A stretch of 64,000 bases of DNA from Candidatus Allofournierella pullicola (GCA_019114225.1 DXFW01000002.1:145564-209563); one strand, 5' to 3'; counted from the first letter of the stretch, positions 8,508 through 17,740 are shown. Numbers and translations: made by a program. The notes: generated by a model not told the origin, from the letters alone.

Positions 8508-10286
8508 TCAGACCCGTTTGATCTCCATCACGCCGCACTGGGGCTGGTAGCCCTCGAAACCGGTGAACTCAAAAGTGCAGTTGCCGGCCTCGTCCTCGGC
8601 GGTTTTTACAAAGCCGATTGTAGCATAAAAATCCTTCACAAGCAAGTTTTTGGCGGTGGGGTAGTAGTGGCCCACGATGGTCTTGACCCCCGCCTCGGCG
8701 GCCCGGCGCACCAGCTCGTCGAACATGGCGTGCTCCAGCCGGCGCTTGAAGGTGCGGCAGCTCATGATCCACAGGTCCATCTCCAGCACGTCGCCCTGCT
8801 TGTGGCCGATCATGGCGGTGACAAGGCCGTTGTCGCCGAACTTGTCCACCAGGCGGCCGTACTGGGTGATGTACTCGTCGTTGTCCAGCAGGCTCTCCAC
8901 TTCGGCGGCGGTGTAGCGGCGGGTGGTCAGATTGAACTGGTTGGTCTTGTTGATCAGCTGGGTGATACGCTCGGCGTGGGGCGCGTCGAAGGCGCCGATC
9001 TCACACACCATGTCAAGGCTCCTGAGGTAGTCGTCATAGTTGCCGAAGCTCTGCTCCAGCTGAGCGCGCTGGGCGTTCTGCTTGTACATCTCGGCGCGCT
9101 TTTTGTCGTCCGCCGAGAGGGTGGTCACCTCGAAGTAGCCCGCCCGGTCGATGGCGGCGACGTACTCCTCGGGGCAGGTGAGTTCCGGCACCGTGACCAT
9201 GGGCAGCTCCCGGCGCACGATCTCCCGCTCGGCGGGGTTGTCGTCCACAAAGACGAAGCTCTCGGGCAGGATGTTGATCTCCTTGGCCATGGCGGCGATG
9301 TTCAGGTGCTTGGGGTCCCAGTTGGCCTTGAAGCAGAGGAAGTCGTCCGCTTTCAGAACGCTGTCCGCCCGCTCAAAGCCAGTGCGGGCGATGGACTCCT
9401 CGTTCTTGCTGCACACGTTCAGCAGAATGCCCAGCTTGCCCAGAGCCTTCAGATAGCCCTGGAACTCGGCGTAGGCCATGCCGGCGGGGGTCTCGTTGCC
9501 CATCACGATGCCCTCGGCGCCGTCGTCGCCGATGATACCGCCCCAGAGGGTGTTGTCCAGATCGAGGGCCAGGGCCTTTTTGTTCTTGCCCAGCAGGCTC
9601 TTGATGATGTTGGCCACGCTCTGGCACAGGTAGGGCAGGCACTCCAGGCTCACCGCGTACTTGTAGGCGTACCAGGCGGTGGGGTCGCTGAAGCGGTCCA
9701 TGCCGTAGAGGGCCTGCAGATAGGCCAGGTCGTTGATGTAAAGGTTCGGGGTGGCCTCGGCCAGCGCGGCCAGCTTCTCGTTGAGCCGGCGCACAAAGCG
9801 CACCCGGCCGTGGGCGTCCGTGCCTTCCCGGTTGCCCATCACCCGGTAGAGGGGCAGGTCGAAGTTGTTGATGACCACCGGGCAGCCAAAGCCCAGCGCC
9901 GCCTTGACCGCCTGCTCAAAACGGGCAAACTCCGCATTCAGTTTTTCCTCGCAGGCCGCGGCGTCGTCCTCGGCCTCGGGCCAGAGCTTGATGTTCCGCT
10001 GGCTGGTGTGGATGTAGATGAAATCCGGGGCGAAGGCTTTGAGAGAACCGTCGTCGAACACCAGGTTCTCAAAGAACAGGGAATAGCCGCCCTCGTAGAA
10101 TTCCGGCTGAATGCCGTTGGCCAGCAAAAACAGTTCCAGAATGTTTTTGATCTCGCCGATGGTGCTGCCGCTCATCAGAGCCACTTTTTTGGGGATGAGG
10201 CCCTCTTTCTGCAAAAGCTCGCGCTTGATACGCCGCTTCTGCTGCAAAACCAGAGCGGGATCGAAATCACTGCGTAAAAGGTCCAC
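8508..10286 (-). CDS. FkbH-like HAD-IIIC phosphatase / glyceryl-ACP synthase
   Basis: 592 residues, start GTG 10286 preceded by GGAGG. After an N-terminal helper region (about 1-235), the HAD domain has LDLDNTLWGG with the catalytic Asp pair D242/D244, then DDNPAERE at about 348-355. The C-terminal part (about 400-590) carries INKTNQFNLTTRRY and a GNAT-like FkbH domain. Known FkbH proteins dephosphorylate 1,3-bisphosphoglycerate and load glyceryl onto ACP for methoxymalonyl-ACP and related products. The ACP gene follows at once, supporting this reaction, but no polyketide synthase is near. A surface-glycan decoration role is my inference. Confidence 0.88.
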   Translation of the reverse strand: MDLLRSDFDPALVLQQKRRIKRELLQKEGLIPKKVALMSGSTIGEIKNILELFLLANGIQPEFYEGGYSLFFENLVFDDGSLKAFAPDFIYIHTSQRNIKLWPEAEDDAAACEEKLNAEFARFEQAVKAALGFGCPVVINNFDLPLYRVMGNREGTDAHGRVRFVRRLNEKLAALAEATPNLYINDLAYLQALYGMDRFSDPTAWYAYKYAVSLECLPYLCQSVANIIKSLLGKNKKALALDLDNTLWGGIIGDDGAEGIVMGNETPAGMAYAEFQGYLKALGKLGILLNVCSKNEESIARTGFERADSVLKADDFLCFKANWDPKHLNIAAMAKEINILPESFVFVDDNPAEREIVRRELPMVTVPELTCPEEYVAAIDRAGYFEVTTLSADDKKRAEMYKQNAQRAQLEQSFGNYDDYLRSLDMVCEIGAFDAPHAERITQLINKTNQFNLTTRRYTAAEVESLLDNDEYITQYGRLVDKFGDNGLVTAMIGHKQGDVLEMDLWIMSCRTFKRRLEHAMFDELVRRAAEAGVKTIVGHYYPTAKNLLVKDFYATIGFVKTAEDEAGNCTFEFTGFEGYQPQCGVMEIKRV

Positions 10287-10302
10287 GGTGACGCCTCCGT
10301 TG

Positions 10303-10320
10303 TTTACAAATTTTTACAAA
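10303..10320. repeat. Tandem TTTACAAA direct repeats before fkbH-like gene
   Basis: Two exact TTTACAAA copies (10303-10310 and 10313-10320) are spaced 10 bp apart, one helical turn. They lie between the -10 box and the ribosome site of the minus-strand fkbH-like gene, a suitable place for an operator. Confidence 0.5.
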
Positions 10321-10323
10321 AAC

Positions 10324-10352
10324 ATTGTACCATAGCCCCCGTACAAAAGCAA
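10324..10352 (-). promoter_or_regulatory. Promoter of the FkbH/ACP cluster
   Basis: On the minus strand, TTGCTT (10347-10352) and TACAAT (10324-10329) are separated by 17 bp, a good sigma-A promoter about 40 bp before the GTG start. Confidence 0.75.
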
Positions 10353-10393
10353 CAAAGAAAGCCCCCCGGCGGGCGGCCGCGGCCCATGCGGCG

Positions 10394-10693
10394 TCAGGCG
10401 CCGAAGTCCTCCAGCAGACGGTCCAGCTGCTCGCGGCTCTCCAGCGGAATGCCCGCCTGCAGGGCGGCCACGTCCCCCTCGGGCAGCAGGTGGGTGTAGA
10501 CGTCGTAGACCTGAAGCGGCTCGCCGCCTTCCGGGGCGAACACCGCCAGCCTGCCGCCGTGATCCTTTAGAATATAAGGTGCGGCGGAGGAACTGTCCTG
10601 CGCGGCGCGGCCGGGCCGGACCATCCAGAAAAGGCTCAGAGCGAGGCTCACGGCGCACAGCACCGCCAGCAGCGCGACCCAGATCTTTGTCAT
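10394..10693 (-). CDS. Small anchored protein with BofC C-terminal-like domain
   Basis: 99 residues. Residues about 5-24 form one hydrophobic helix, followed by a short linker and the segment APYILKDHGGRLAVF, then VYDVYTHLLPEGD and GIPLESREQLDRLLEDF. This layout matches small clostridial proteins with a BofC-like C-terminal domain, which in Bacillus BofC belongs to the forespore-to-mother-cell signalling check. The function here is unknown. It is a single gene, divergent from the penicillin-binding protein gene. Confidence 0.7.
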   Translation of the reverse strand: MTKIWVALLAVLCAVSLALSLFWMVRPGRAAQDSSSAAPYILKDHGGRLAVFAPEGGEPLQVYDVYTHLLPEGDVAALQAGIPLESREQLDRLLEDFGA

Positions 10694-10786
10694 GGAAAAG
10701 ACCCCCTTTCACGGCCAGTATGGGCCCTGCCCGGGCCATTCATACAATTTTCAGGGGGATTTCACTGTACTTAGTGGGGTGGGTTG

Positions 10787-10795
10787 TGGTATAAT
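10787..10795 (+). promoter_or_regulatory. Extended -10 promoter of the penicillin-binding protein gene
   Basis: TGGTATAAT is a perfect extended -10 element about 100 bp upstream of the AAAGGAGG ribosome site. The -35 region is weak, as is common for extended -10 promoters. The rest of the 200-bp gap between the two divergent genes shows nothing else clear. Confidence 0.65.
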
Positions 10796-10893
10796 ACCAG
10801 CATGGCGGTCCGCGGCCGTCTGTTTTCGTTTGCGCGAAAAGACGTGCCAGGCCGCTGAGTACACACCGATTTTCCGCAAAGGAGGCGGTCCTC

Positions 10894-13578
10894 ATAGAAT
10901 CCAACGAGCATCGCAGCATCCGTCGTCCCGACGGTTCCGGCACCTCCGGCGCCCACAGCGCCGGCACTTCCGGTTCCGCCCAGGGCCGGAAACTCAACCG
11001 CACCGGCACTTCCCACGCCGGCGCCGCGTCTCATGCTTCCGGCGAGCGCGCTCCGGCGCATACCGGCGCGTCTTCCGGCGCAAGGAGCAGCGCGCCCTCC
11101 GGGCACAGCGTGTCCCGCAGCGGGGCCTCCCGCAGCAGCACAAAGAACGGGCCTTCCCGCATTTCCTCTTCGCCCCGGCGCTCTTCGCGCCCGGCGGGCC
11201 AGGAGCCTGGGGAGGGCAATGGTTCCCACGGGCCCCGGGGCAAAAAGCAGTCCAAGGGCATGCGGATCTTCAAGGGCTTTATGAAGTTCGTCGCGGCCTG
11301 TATCTGTCTGGGCGTGATGGTGGGCAGTGTGCTGGCCGTTCTGCTGAGCCTCTACGCCGTGGAGATCACGGCCAACGACGCGGAGCTGCTGGACCTGACC
11401 AACCTGGAGCTGGCCCAGACCAGCCAGCTGCTGGCCGAGGACCACGACACCGGCGAGTGGGTGGTCGTGGAAGAATGGCACGACAGCAACGACCGCGAAT
11501 GGGTGGACCTGCAGGAGATCGAGTCCAACCCCTATCTGAAGTGGGCCTTCATCTGCGTGGAGGACAAGGACTTCTACGAGCACAGCGGCGTGAACTTCAA
11601 GCGCACCTTTGCCGCGGGCGTGAACTACATCGCCACCAAGCTGGGCTTCCCCATCTATGACAGCATGCAGGGCGCTTCCACCCTGGACCAGCAGCTCATC
11701 AAGAACATCCTGGGCGACGACGACGTGTCGGTGGACCGCAAGCTGCGCGAGATCTTCCGCGCCCTGGGCCTGGACAAGCGCTACGACAAGGACACCATTC
11801 TGGAAGCCTACCTGAACACGGTGAGCCTTTCCGGCTCCATCGCCGGCGTCAAGGCGGGCGCGTCCAACTACTTCGGGCTCAACGACCTAGCCGAGCTTTC
11901 GCCGGCCCAGTGCGCCAGCATTGCCGCCATCACCAAGAACCCCACCGGCTACAACCCCTACACCAATCCCGAGCAGCACCTGCAGCGCCGCAACTGGATC
12001 CTGCAGCTGATGCACGAGCAGGGCAAGCTGACCGATTCGGAATATGAGGACGCGGTGAACAGCCCTCTGGTGCTGGCGGAGGAGAAGGAGGCCGAGGTGG
12101 TCACCACCTCTTCCAACAACTCCTACTTTGCCGACGCGGTGTACAAAATGCTGCAAAAGCAGCTGCAGGACGAAATGGGCTACACCGCCGCCGAGGCGCA
12201 CAACCTCATCTACAACGGCGGCCTGCGGATCTACACCACCATGGACCCCTACATCCAGGAGGAAATGGAGAAGATCATGCTCAACGCCGACGACGCCATC
12301 CCGGCGCTGTGGCATGAGGAGGAGATCCTGCAGAGCCAGGTGCCCGACCCGGCCCAGCTGGAAAACATCGTGGTGAACGATGACGGCACCTACAAGACCG
12401 GCACCAACAAGAAGGGCGAGCCGGTGTACTACTACAACGCCCGCACCCAGGCGGCCATGCTCACCATGGACTATTCCGGCCAGGTGCTGGCGCTGGTGGG
12501 CGGCCTGGGCGAAAAGACCACGGACCTTGGCCTGAACCGTGCGGTGGCCCCCGAATACGGCGGCACCCAGCGGTCGGTGGGTTCCACCATGAAACCGGTG
12601 GCTGCCTATTCCCTGGGCATTGACTCCGGCCTCATCAACTACTCTACCGCTCTGCCTGACCTGGGCGTGGGCAAGATCATCAAAGAAAACCTGCGTTCCA
12701 CCTACCCCCAGTACGGCACCAAGATGTACGAGAACGACGCCCCCGAGGTGCTGGCCAACCCCGACATCTGGCAGGACTGGCCCAAGAACTATGAGGGCTT
12801 TGGCGACGGCGCACTGGTGACGGTGAACACCGCCATCGCCCGCTCCAAAAACACCATCGCGGTGCGAGTGGGCCAGCGTGTGGGCAAGGACTATATGTAC
12901 AGCTTTGCCCACGACACTCTGGGCATGACCCATCTCACCGAGGCGGACGCCGACTACGCGCCCATGGTGCTGGGCAGCCTTTCCGAGGGTATCAGCCTGA
13001 TGGAACTCACCTCCGCGTACCAGATGTTCGGCAACGGCGGCGAGTATGTGACCCCGCACCTCTACACCATCGTGGAGAACGCCGTTACCGGCGAGATCAT
13101 TCTGGACAACACCGTCAACGTGGTGCACACCCAGGCCATCAAACCCAGCACGGCCATGATCATGAACCGGCTGCTGCAGGGCGTTCTGGGCCCCAACGGC
13201 ACCGCCGGCACCTCCATCCGCCCCGCCGGCGAGATGGAAGCCGCCGCCAAGACCGGTACCACCACCGACAACCACGACTTCACCTTTGTGGGCCTGACCC
13301 CCTACTACGTCACCGGCGTGTGGTGGGGCTATGACCAGCCCTATGACTTCACCGACGTGAAGAGGGGCCAGAACGCAAAACCCATCCAGAAGGCGTGGAA
13401 ACAGCTGATGGACACCATCCAGGCGGACCTGGAGACCAAGAGCTTCCCGGTGAGCGACGATGTGCAGACCGCCACCTACTGTGTGGACAGCGGCGAGCTG
13501 GCCGTCAACTGCCCCAACAGGGCAGTGGGCTACTACACCGCCGACAACATGCCCGGCTACTGCACCCTCCATCCCTGA
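10894..13578 (+). CDS. Class A penicillin-binding protein (transglycosylase/transpeptidase)
   Basis: Polymerises and cross-links peptidoglycan at the outer face of the membrane. A Gly/Ser/Arg-rich basic cytoplasmic tail is followed by one membrane helix (FVAACICLGVMVGSVLAVLLS). The GT51 domain has CVEDKDFYEHSGV and GASTLDQQLIKN. The transpeptidase domain has the S-x-x-K motif STMK, then ARSKNT and KTGTTTD. The frame is open from 10795 but contains no ATG. Only an AUA at 10894 sits 8 nt behind a perfect AAAGGAGG (10878-10885); the first GTG (11110) has no ribosome site and would remove 72 residues. The start at AUA is therefore proposed, giving 894 residues. Function is certain; the start is not. 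Confidence 0.88.
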   Translation: MESNEHRSIRRPDGSGTSGAHSAGTSGSAQGRKLNRTGTSHAGAASHASGERAPAHTGASSGARSSAPSGHSVSRSGASRSSTKNGPSRISSSPRRSSRPAGQEPGEGNGSHGPRGKKQSKGMRIFKGFMKFVAACICLGVMVGSVLAVLLSLYAVEITANDAELLDLTNLELAQTSQLLAEDHDTGEWVVVEEWHDSNDREWVDLQEIESNPYLKWAFICVEDKDFYEHSGVNFKRTFAAGVNYIATKLGFPIYDSMQGASTLDQQLIKNILGDDDVSVDRKLREIFRALGLDKRYDKDTILEAYLNTVSLSGSIAGVKAGASNYFGLNDLAELSPAQCASIAAITKNPTGYNPYTNPEQHLQRRNWILQLMHEQGKLTDSEYEDAVNSPLVLAEEKEAEVVTTSSNNSYFADAVYKMLQKQLQDEMGYTAAEAHNLIYNGGLRIYTTMDPYIQEEMEKIMLNADDAIPALWHEEEILQSQVPDPAQLENIVVNDDGTYKTGTNKKGEPVYYYNARTQAAMLTMDYSGQVLALVGGLGEKTTDLGLNRAVAPEYGGTQRSVGSTMKPVAAYSLGIDSGLINYSTALPDLGVGKIIKENLRSTYPQYGTKMYENDAPEVLANPDIWQDWPKNYEGFGDGALVTVNTAIARSKNTIAVRVGQRVGKDYMYSFAHDTLGMTHLTEADADYAPMVLGSLSEGISLMELTSAYQMFGNGGEYVTPHLYTIVENAVTGEIILDNTVNVVHTQAIKPSTAMIMNRLLQGVLGPNGTAGTSIRPAGEMEAAAKTGTTTDNHDFTFVGLTPYYVTGVWWGYDQPYDFTDVKRGQNAKPIQKAWKQLMDTIQADLETKSFPVSDDVQTATYCVDSGELAVNCPNRAVGYYTADNMPGYCTLHP

Positions 13579-13590
13579 GGCAAAATAAAC

Positions 13591-13634
13591 AAGGCCCCTT
13601 CTGTGCGCACCCTGCGCACAGAAGGGGCCTTTTG
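13591..13634 (+). terminator. Terminator after the penicillin-binding protein gene
   Basis: A perfect 19-bp stem (13591-13609 with 13613-13631) ends in a TTTT tract. It is one of the longest stems in the window. Confidence 0.9.
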
Positions 13635-13715
13635 TGTATTGTGTGCAAACGGAATGCGCGGGCGGGGCCCAAACTGCTCCTTTTGCCGAAAATCGCGCCG
13701 CGTCCACACTGGGCC

Positions 13716-13745
13716 TTGCACTTTGGCGTGGCAAAGTGGTATAGT
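13716..13745 (+). promoter_or_regulatory. Promoter of the ACT-hom-thrB-lysC operon
   Basis: TTGCAC (13716-13721) and TATAGT (13740-13745) are 18 bp apart, with TGG directly before the -10 (extended -10). The start codon of the ACT gene is 84 bp downstream. Confidence 0.75.
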
Positions 13746-13828
13746 ATAAACATTGTAACACCTTTGGACACAAATGTGCTTTCGTCGAGTACAATCGCGC
13801 CCCTTGCGGGGGGATTTGGAGGAAGAGT

Positions 13829-14254
13829 ATGGAACGTCGTTTCTTGCTGGTGGACGCAAGCGTGCTGCCGGACGTTTTCATCAAGGTGCTCAAGGCCAAG
13901 GAACTGCTGGCCAGCGGCGCTGTGCGGAACATCTCGTCGGCGGTGCGCGAGGCGGGGCTGTCCCGCAGCGCTTTCTATAAATATAAGGACTGTGTGTTCG
14001 ACGCCCGCAACAGCCGCAAGGTCATCACCGTGCTGGCCACCCTGCTGGACGAGACCGGCGCGCTGCAGGGGCTGCTGGCGGGGATCAGCGCGGCGGGCGG
14101 CAGCGTGGTCACCATCAACCAGTCCACGCCGGAGAGCGGCGCGGCCCAGGTGGCGGTGAGCGTGCGCACCGACACCATGCAGATGAGCGTGGAGGAAATG
14201 CTCCAAAAGTTGCGCCGCCAGCGCACGGTGGTGGAGATCCGCCAGGGCGTGTGA
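13829..14254 (+). CDS. ACT-domain protein, UPF0735/PheB-like
   Basis: 141 residues. An N-terminal helical part (about 1-65, with NISSAVREAGLSRSAFYKYKD resembling a helix-turn-helix) is followed by an ACT domain (about 70-140). Such proteins are regularly encoded beside homoserine dehydrogenase in Firmicutes and are thought to sense amino acids. The gene has GGAGGAAG before ATG and lies 48 bp before hom in the same operon. A regulatory role in the threonine/methionine branch is inferred; the molecular target is unknown. Confidence 0.85.
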   Translation: MERRFLLVDASVLPDVFIKVLKAKELLASGAVRNISSAVREAGLSRSAFYKYKDCVFDARNSRKVITVLATLLDETGALQGLLAGISAAGGSVVTINQSTPESGAAQVAVSVRTDTMQMSVEEMLQKLRRQRTVVEIRQGV

Positions 14255-14302
14255 GGCGGGCGCGCAAACTCAGCTTTGAACAGGAAAGGAACGAACGGAC
14301 CT

Positions 14303-15532
14303 ATGGCAAAGATCGCGATCCTGGGCTTCGGCACGGTGGGCGGCGGTGTGCTGGAGGTGCTGCACCGCAACGCGGCCAGCGTCAGCCGCCGTGCAGGCCA
14401 GCCTGTGGAGGTCAAATACATCCTGGACATCCGGGATTTCAGCAATCATCCCGACGCGGCCCTGTTTGTGGATAACATCGACACCATCCTGGCCGACCCG
14501 GAAATAAAAGTGGTGGTGGAGACCATCGGCGGCACCAAGTTTGCCTATCCCTATGTGCGCAAAGCGCTGGAGAGCGGGCGCAGCGTGGTGACCAGCAACA
14601 AGGAAATGGTGGCCACCTACGGCGCCGAGCTGCTGGCCCTGGCAAGGCAGAACGGCGCGGCTTTTCTTTTTGAGGCCAGCGTGGGCGGCGGCACCCCCGT
14701 CATCACTCCCATGCACCAGTGCCTGGCGGCCAACGTCATCACTCAGGTGCAGGGGATCGTGAACGGCACCACCAACTTCATGCTCACCAAGATGGCCCGG
14801 GAGGAGATGGGCTTTGACCAGGCGCTGAAGATCGCCCAGCAGCTGGGCTACGCCGAGACCAAGGACCCCGGCGACGATGTGGACGGCCCCGACGCCTGCC
14901 GCAAGATCGCCATTCTGGCCAGCATTGCCTTCGGGCACCATTTCTACCCCAAAAACATTCCCACCCGGGGCATTCGCGCCATCACGGTGGCGGACATTGC
15001 CGCCGCCGCCCGGCTGGACTGCGTCATCAAGCTCATCGCCTGGGCCCGGCGGGACGAAGAAGGCCGGGTGACCGCCGCGGTGGAGCCCATGCTGGTGCCC
15101 AAGTCCAACCAGCTGGCGGGCGTGGACGATGTGTTCAACGCGGTGCTGGTGAAGGGCGACATGCTGGGCGACGTGGTGTTCTACGGCAAGGGCGCGGGAC
15201 GCCTGCCCACCGCCAGCGCGGTGGTGGCGGACGTGATCGACGCCCTCAAACACGGCGTCAAGATACACGACAGCCTGTTCTGGCAGCCCAGCGAACCTTT
15301 TGACGGCCTTCTGGAGGACCCCACCCCCGCCACCTGCTATGTGCGGGTGAAGGGGCTGCCCGCCACCGTGCTGCCCGCGCTGTACGGCGAGGGCGAACTG
15401 GTGAGCGACGACGGCAGCGAAGCGGCCTATCTTGTGACCTACATCGCCCCCCGCGGGCTGGAAGAAGCCGCCCGCAAGGTGGCGGCCCTGGGCGGCAAAG
15501 TGGAGCTGGTGCTGCGCCAGCTCACCGACTGA
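14303..15532 (+). CDS. hom: Homoserine dehydrogenase
   Basis: Reduces aspartate semialdehyde to homoserine with NAD(P)H. 409 residues from ATG 14303, which follows AGGAAAGGA; an upstream TTG frame start is less likely. The Rossmann motif GFGTVGGG begins at residue 8. The signature GIVNGTTNFML and the catalytic region DPGDDVDGPDACRKIAIL are present. A C-terminal ACT domain (about 325-409) indicates feedback control, typically by threonine. It lies 15 bp upstream of thrB in one operon. Confidence 0.96.
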   Translation: MAKIAILGFGTVGGGVLEVLHRNAASVSRRAGQPVEVKYILDIRDFSNHPDAALFVDNIDTILADPEIKVVVETIGGTKFAYPYVRKALESGRSVVTSNKEMVATYGAELLALARQNGAAFLFEASVGGGTPVITPMHQCLAANVITQVQGIVNGTTNFMLTKMAREEMGFDQALKIAQQLGYAETKDPGDDVDGPDACRKIAILASIAFGHHFYPKNIPTRGIRAITVADIAAAARLDCVIKLIAWARRDEEGRVTAAVEPMLVPKSNQLAGVDDVFNAVLVKGDMLGDVVFYGKGAGRLPTASAVVADVIDALKHGVKIHDSLFWQPSEPFDGLLEDPTPATCYVRVKGLPATVLPALYGEGELVSDDGSEAAYLVTYIAPRGLEEAARKVAALGGKVELVLRQLTD

Positions 15533-15547
15533 GGGAGGGAAACGCTC

Positions 15548-16438
15548 ATGGTAAAAATCACCGTGCCCGCCACCAGCGCCAATGTGGGCGCCGGGTTTGA
15601 CGCGCTGGGCCTTTCGGTCTCCATGCACAACACCGTCACCATGGAGGAGTGCGACCGGATCGACATCCTGGCCAGCGACGGCACGCTCATCCCCACCGGC
15701 CCGGGCAACCTGGTCTACCGCTCGGCCAAGGCGGTGTTCGACCAGCTGGGCCAGCCGCTGAAGGGCATTCGTATCCGGCAGGAAAACCCCATCCCCATGG
15801 CCCGGGGCCTGGGTTCCAGCTCCGCCTGTATCGTGGCGGGCATTCTGGGCGCCAACGCCCTGCTGGGCTCGCCCCTCACCCAGCGGCAAATGCTCACCCT
15901 GGCCACCAGCATTGAAGGCCACCCGGACAACGTGGCCCCCGCCATGCTGGGCGGCTTTGTGACCAGCGTCTACGACGAGGGCCAGGTCTACAGCGTGCGC
16001 AAGCCCATCAACGAGGAGCTGGCCTTTGCGGCCTTTATCCCCAATTTCAAGCTGCTCACCGAAAAAGCCCGCGCGGCGCTGCCCAAAACGGTGGACCGGG
16101 CGGACGCGGTCTACAACCTTTCCCGGGCGGCGCTGGCCACCGCGGCCTTCTGCGACGGCGACTATGAGCTTTTGAAGGTGGCCACCAAGGACGCGCTGCA
16201 CCAGCAGTACCGTCTGCCCCTGATCCCCGGCGGCGAGCGGGTGTTTGAGATCGCCTGGGACCTGGGCGCCTACGCGGTGTATATCTCCGGCGCGGGCCCC
16301 ACCATCATGGCGGTGGTCCACCGGGACAACAGCGACTTTTTCGGCCGGGCCGAAGAGCTGCTGGCCGAGACGCCGGAGACGCTGGCCTTCTCGCTGCGGC
16401 GAATGCTTGCGGATAACACCGGTGCTGTGGTAGAATAA
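15548..16438 (+). CDS. thrB: Homoserine kinase (GHMP family)
   Basis: Phosphorylates homoserine for threonine synthesis. 296 residues, usual length. The GHMP start VKITVPATSANVGAGFDALG and the ATP loop PMARGLGSSSACIVAG are clear, and SGAGPTIMAV matches the C-terminal GHMP motif. GGGAGG precedes ATG. It is the third gene of the ACT-hom-thrB-lysC operon; threonine synthase is not in the window. Confidence 0.96.
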   Translation: MVKITVPATSANVGAGFDALGLSVSMHNTVTMEECDRIDILASDGTLIPTGPGNLVYRSAKAVFDQLGQPLKGIRIRQENPIPMARGLGSSSACIVAGILGANALLGSPLTQRQMLTLATSIEGHPDNVAPAMLGGFVTSVYDEGQVYSVRKPINEELAFAAFIPNFKLLTEKARAALPKTVDRADAVYNLSRAALATAAFCDGDYELLKVATKDALHQQYRLPLIPGGERVFEIAWDLGAYAVYISGAGPTIMAVVHRDNSDFFGRAEELLAETPETLAFSLRRMLADNTGAVVE

Positions 16439-16500
16439 GACCGTGCAAATGCATACACTTATGCCAGGAGGCATTTGTTGATAGAGGGAGTTGAGGAAAT

Positions 16501-17709
16501 TTGGCCTTGATCGTGCAAAAATTCGGCGGCAGTTCCGTGGCCGATCGTGACAGGGTGTTCAACGTGGCCCGGATCGTGGCCGCCACCCGCAAGGCTGGCA
16601 ACGACGTGGTGGTGGTGGTGTCCGCCCAGGGCGACACCACCGACGACCTGATCGCCAAGGCGGCCGAGATCACAAGCGAGCCCAGCCGGCGTGAGATGGA
16701 TATGCTGCTGGCTTCCGGCGAGCAGATCTCCATCGCGCTGCTGGCCATGGCTCTGAGCGTGCTGGGGGTGCAGGCGGTGAGCCTCACCGGCTGGCAGGCG
16801 GGCTTCATCACCGACCGTGCCTACTCCAAGGCGCGCATCCGCCGGCTGGACACCGAGCGGGTGGAAAGCGAGCTGGCCCGCAACCGCGTGGTGGTGGTGG
16901 CGGGCTTCCAGGGCATGAACCGCCTGGAGGACATCACCACCCTGGGCCGGGGCGGCTCCGACACCAGCGCCGTGGCGCTGGCCGCCGCGCTGCACGCCGA
17001 CCGCTGCCAGATCTACACCGACGTGGAAGGCGTTTACACCGCCGACCCGCGCAAGGTGCCCGGCGCGCGCAAGCTGGAGCAGATCACCTTTGACGAAATG
17101 CTGGAGCTGGCGAGCCTGGGCGCCCAGGTCCTCAACAACCGCAGCGTTGAACTTGCCAAGAAATACGGCGTGGAGCTGGAAGTGCTCTCCAGCCTGAACC
17201 CGGTGCCGGGTACCATCGTGAAGGAGGTAGCAGACGATATGGAAGGAATGCTCATCAAGGGCGTTGCCAAGGACACCGACGTGGCGGTGATCTCCATCAT
17301 GGAGGTGCCGGACGTGCCGGGCATGTCCTTCAAGGTGTTCGGGGCGCTGGCCAGCCGCAACATCAACGTGGACATCATTTTGCAGTCCACCGGCCGCGGC
17401 GGCAATAAGGACCTGATCTTCACCGTGCCCCTGGGCGAGGCCGAGAACGCGGTGGAGGTGCTGAAAGAGAACCAGCCCCGCTTTGGCGGCAAGGAGATCA
17501 AGGTGGAAAAGAACTACGCCAAGGTGAGCGTGGTGGGCGCGGGCATGCAGTCCAACCCCGGCGTTGCCAGCCGTATGTTCGAGGCTCTGTTTGAGGCCAA
17601 CGTGAACATCCACATGATCAGCACCAGCGAGATCAAGATCAGCGTCATCATCGACGAAAAAGAGGCCGACCGGGCAGTGAGCGCCATCCACGGTGTGTTC
17701 ATCCCCTGA
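16501..17709 (+). CDS. lysC: Aspartokinase
   Basis: Phosphorylates aspartate, the first step towards Lys, Thr and Met. 402 residues. The start is TTG 16501, preceded by GAGG; the family start [11 protein letters not shown] follows at once. The kinase domain includes GFQGMN and [13 protein letters not shown]. Two ACT domains fill the last ~135 residues, with the second ending [15 protein letters not shown], as in feedback-regulated single-function aspartokinases. A 62-bp gap from thrB contains a short inverted repeat (ATGCC-GGCAT) and a ten-codon ORF. Downstream a hairpin at about 17741-17791 may end the operon. Confidence 0.96.
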   Translation: MALIVQKFGGSSVADRDRVFNVARIVAATRKAGNDVVVVVSAQGDTTDDLIAKAAEITSEPSRREMDMLLASGEQISIALLAMALSVLGVQAVSLTGWQAGFITDRAYSKARIRRLDTERVESELARNRVVVVAGFQGMNRLEDITTLGRGGSDTSAVALAAALHADRCQIYTDVEGVYTADPRKVPGARKLEQITFDEMLELASLGAQVLNNRSVELAKKYGVELEVLSSLNPVPGTIVKEVADDMEGMLIKGVAKDTDVAVISIMEVPDVPGMSFKVFGALASRNINVDIILQSTGRGGNKDLIFTVPLGEAENAVEVLKENQPRFGGKEIKVEKNYAKVSVVGAGMQSNPGVASRMFEALFEANVNIHMISTSEIKISVIIDEKEADRAVSAIHGVFIP

Positions 17710-17740
17710 CCGGGACCCCCCAAAAAAGCAAGCATTTTCG

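Noticed and set aside
11887..13932. 681-codon open frame opposite the penicillin-binding protein gene
   Set aside because: Antisense shadow; it crosses a 19-bp-stem terminator and a promoter and shows no family motif.
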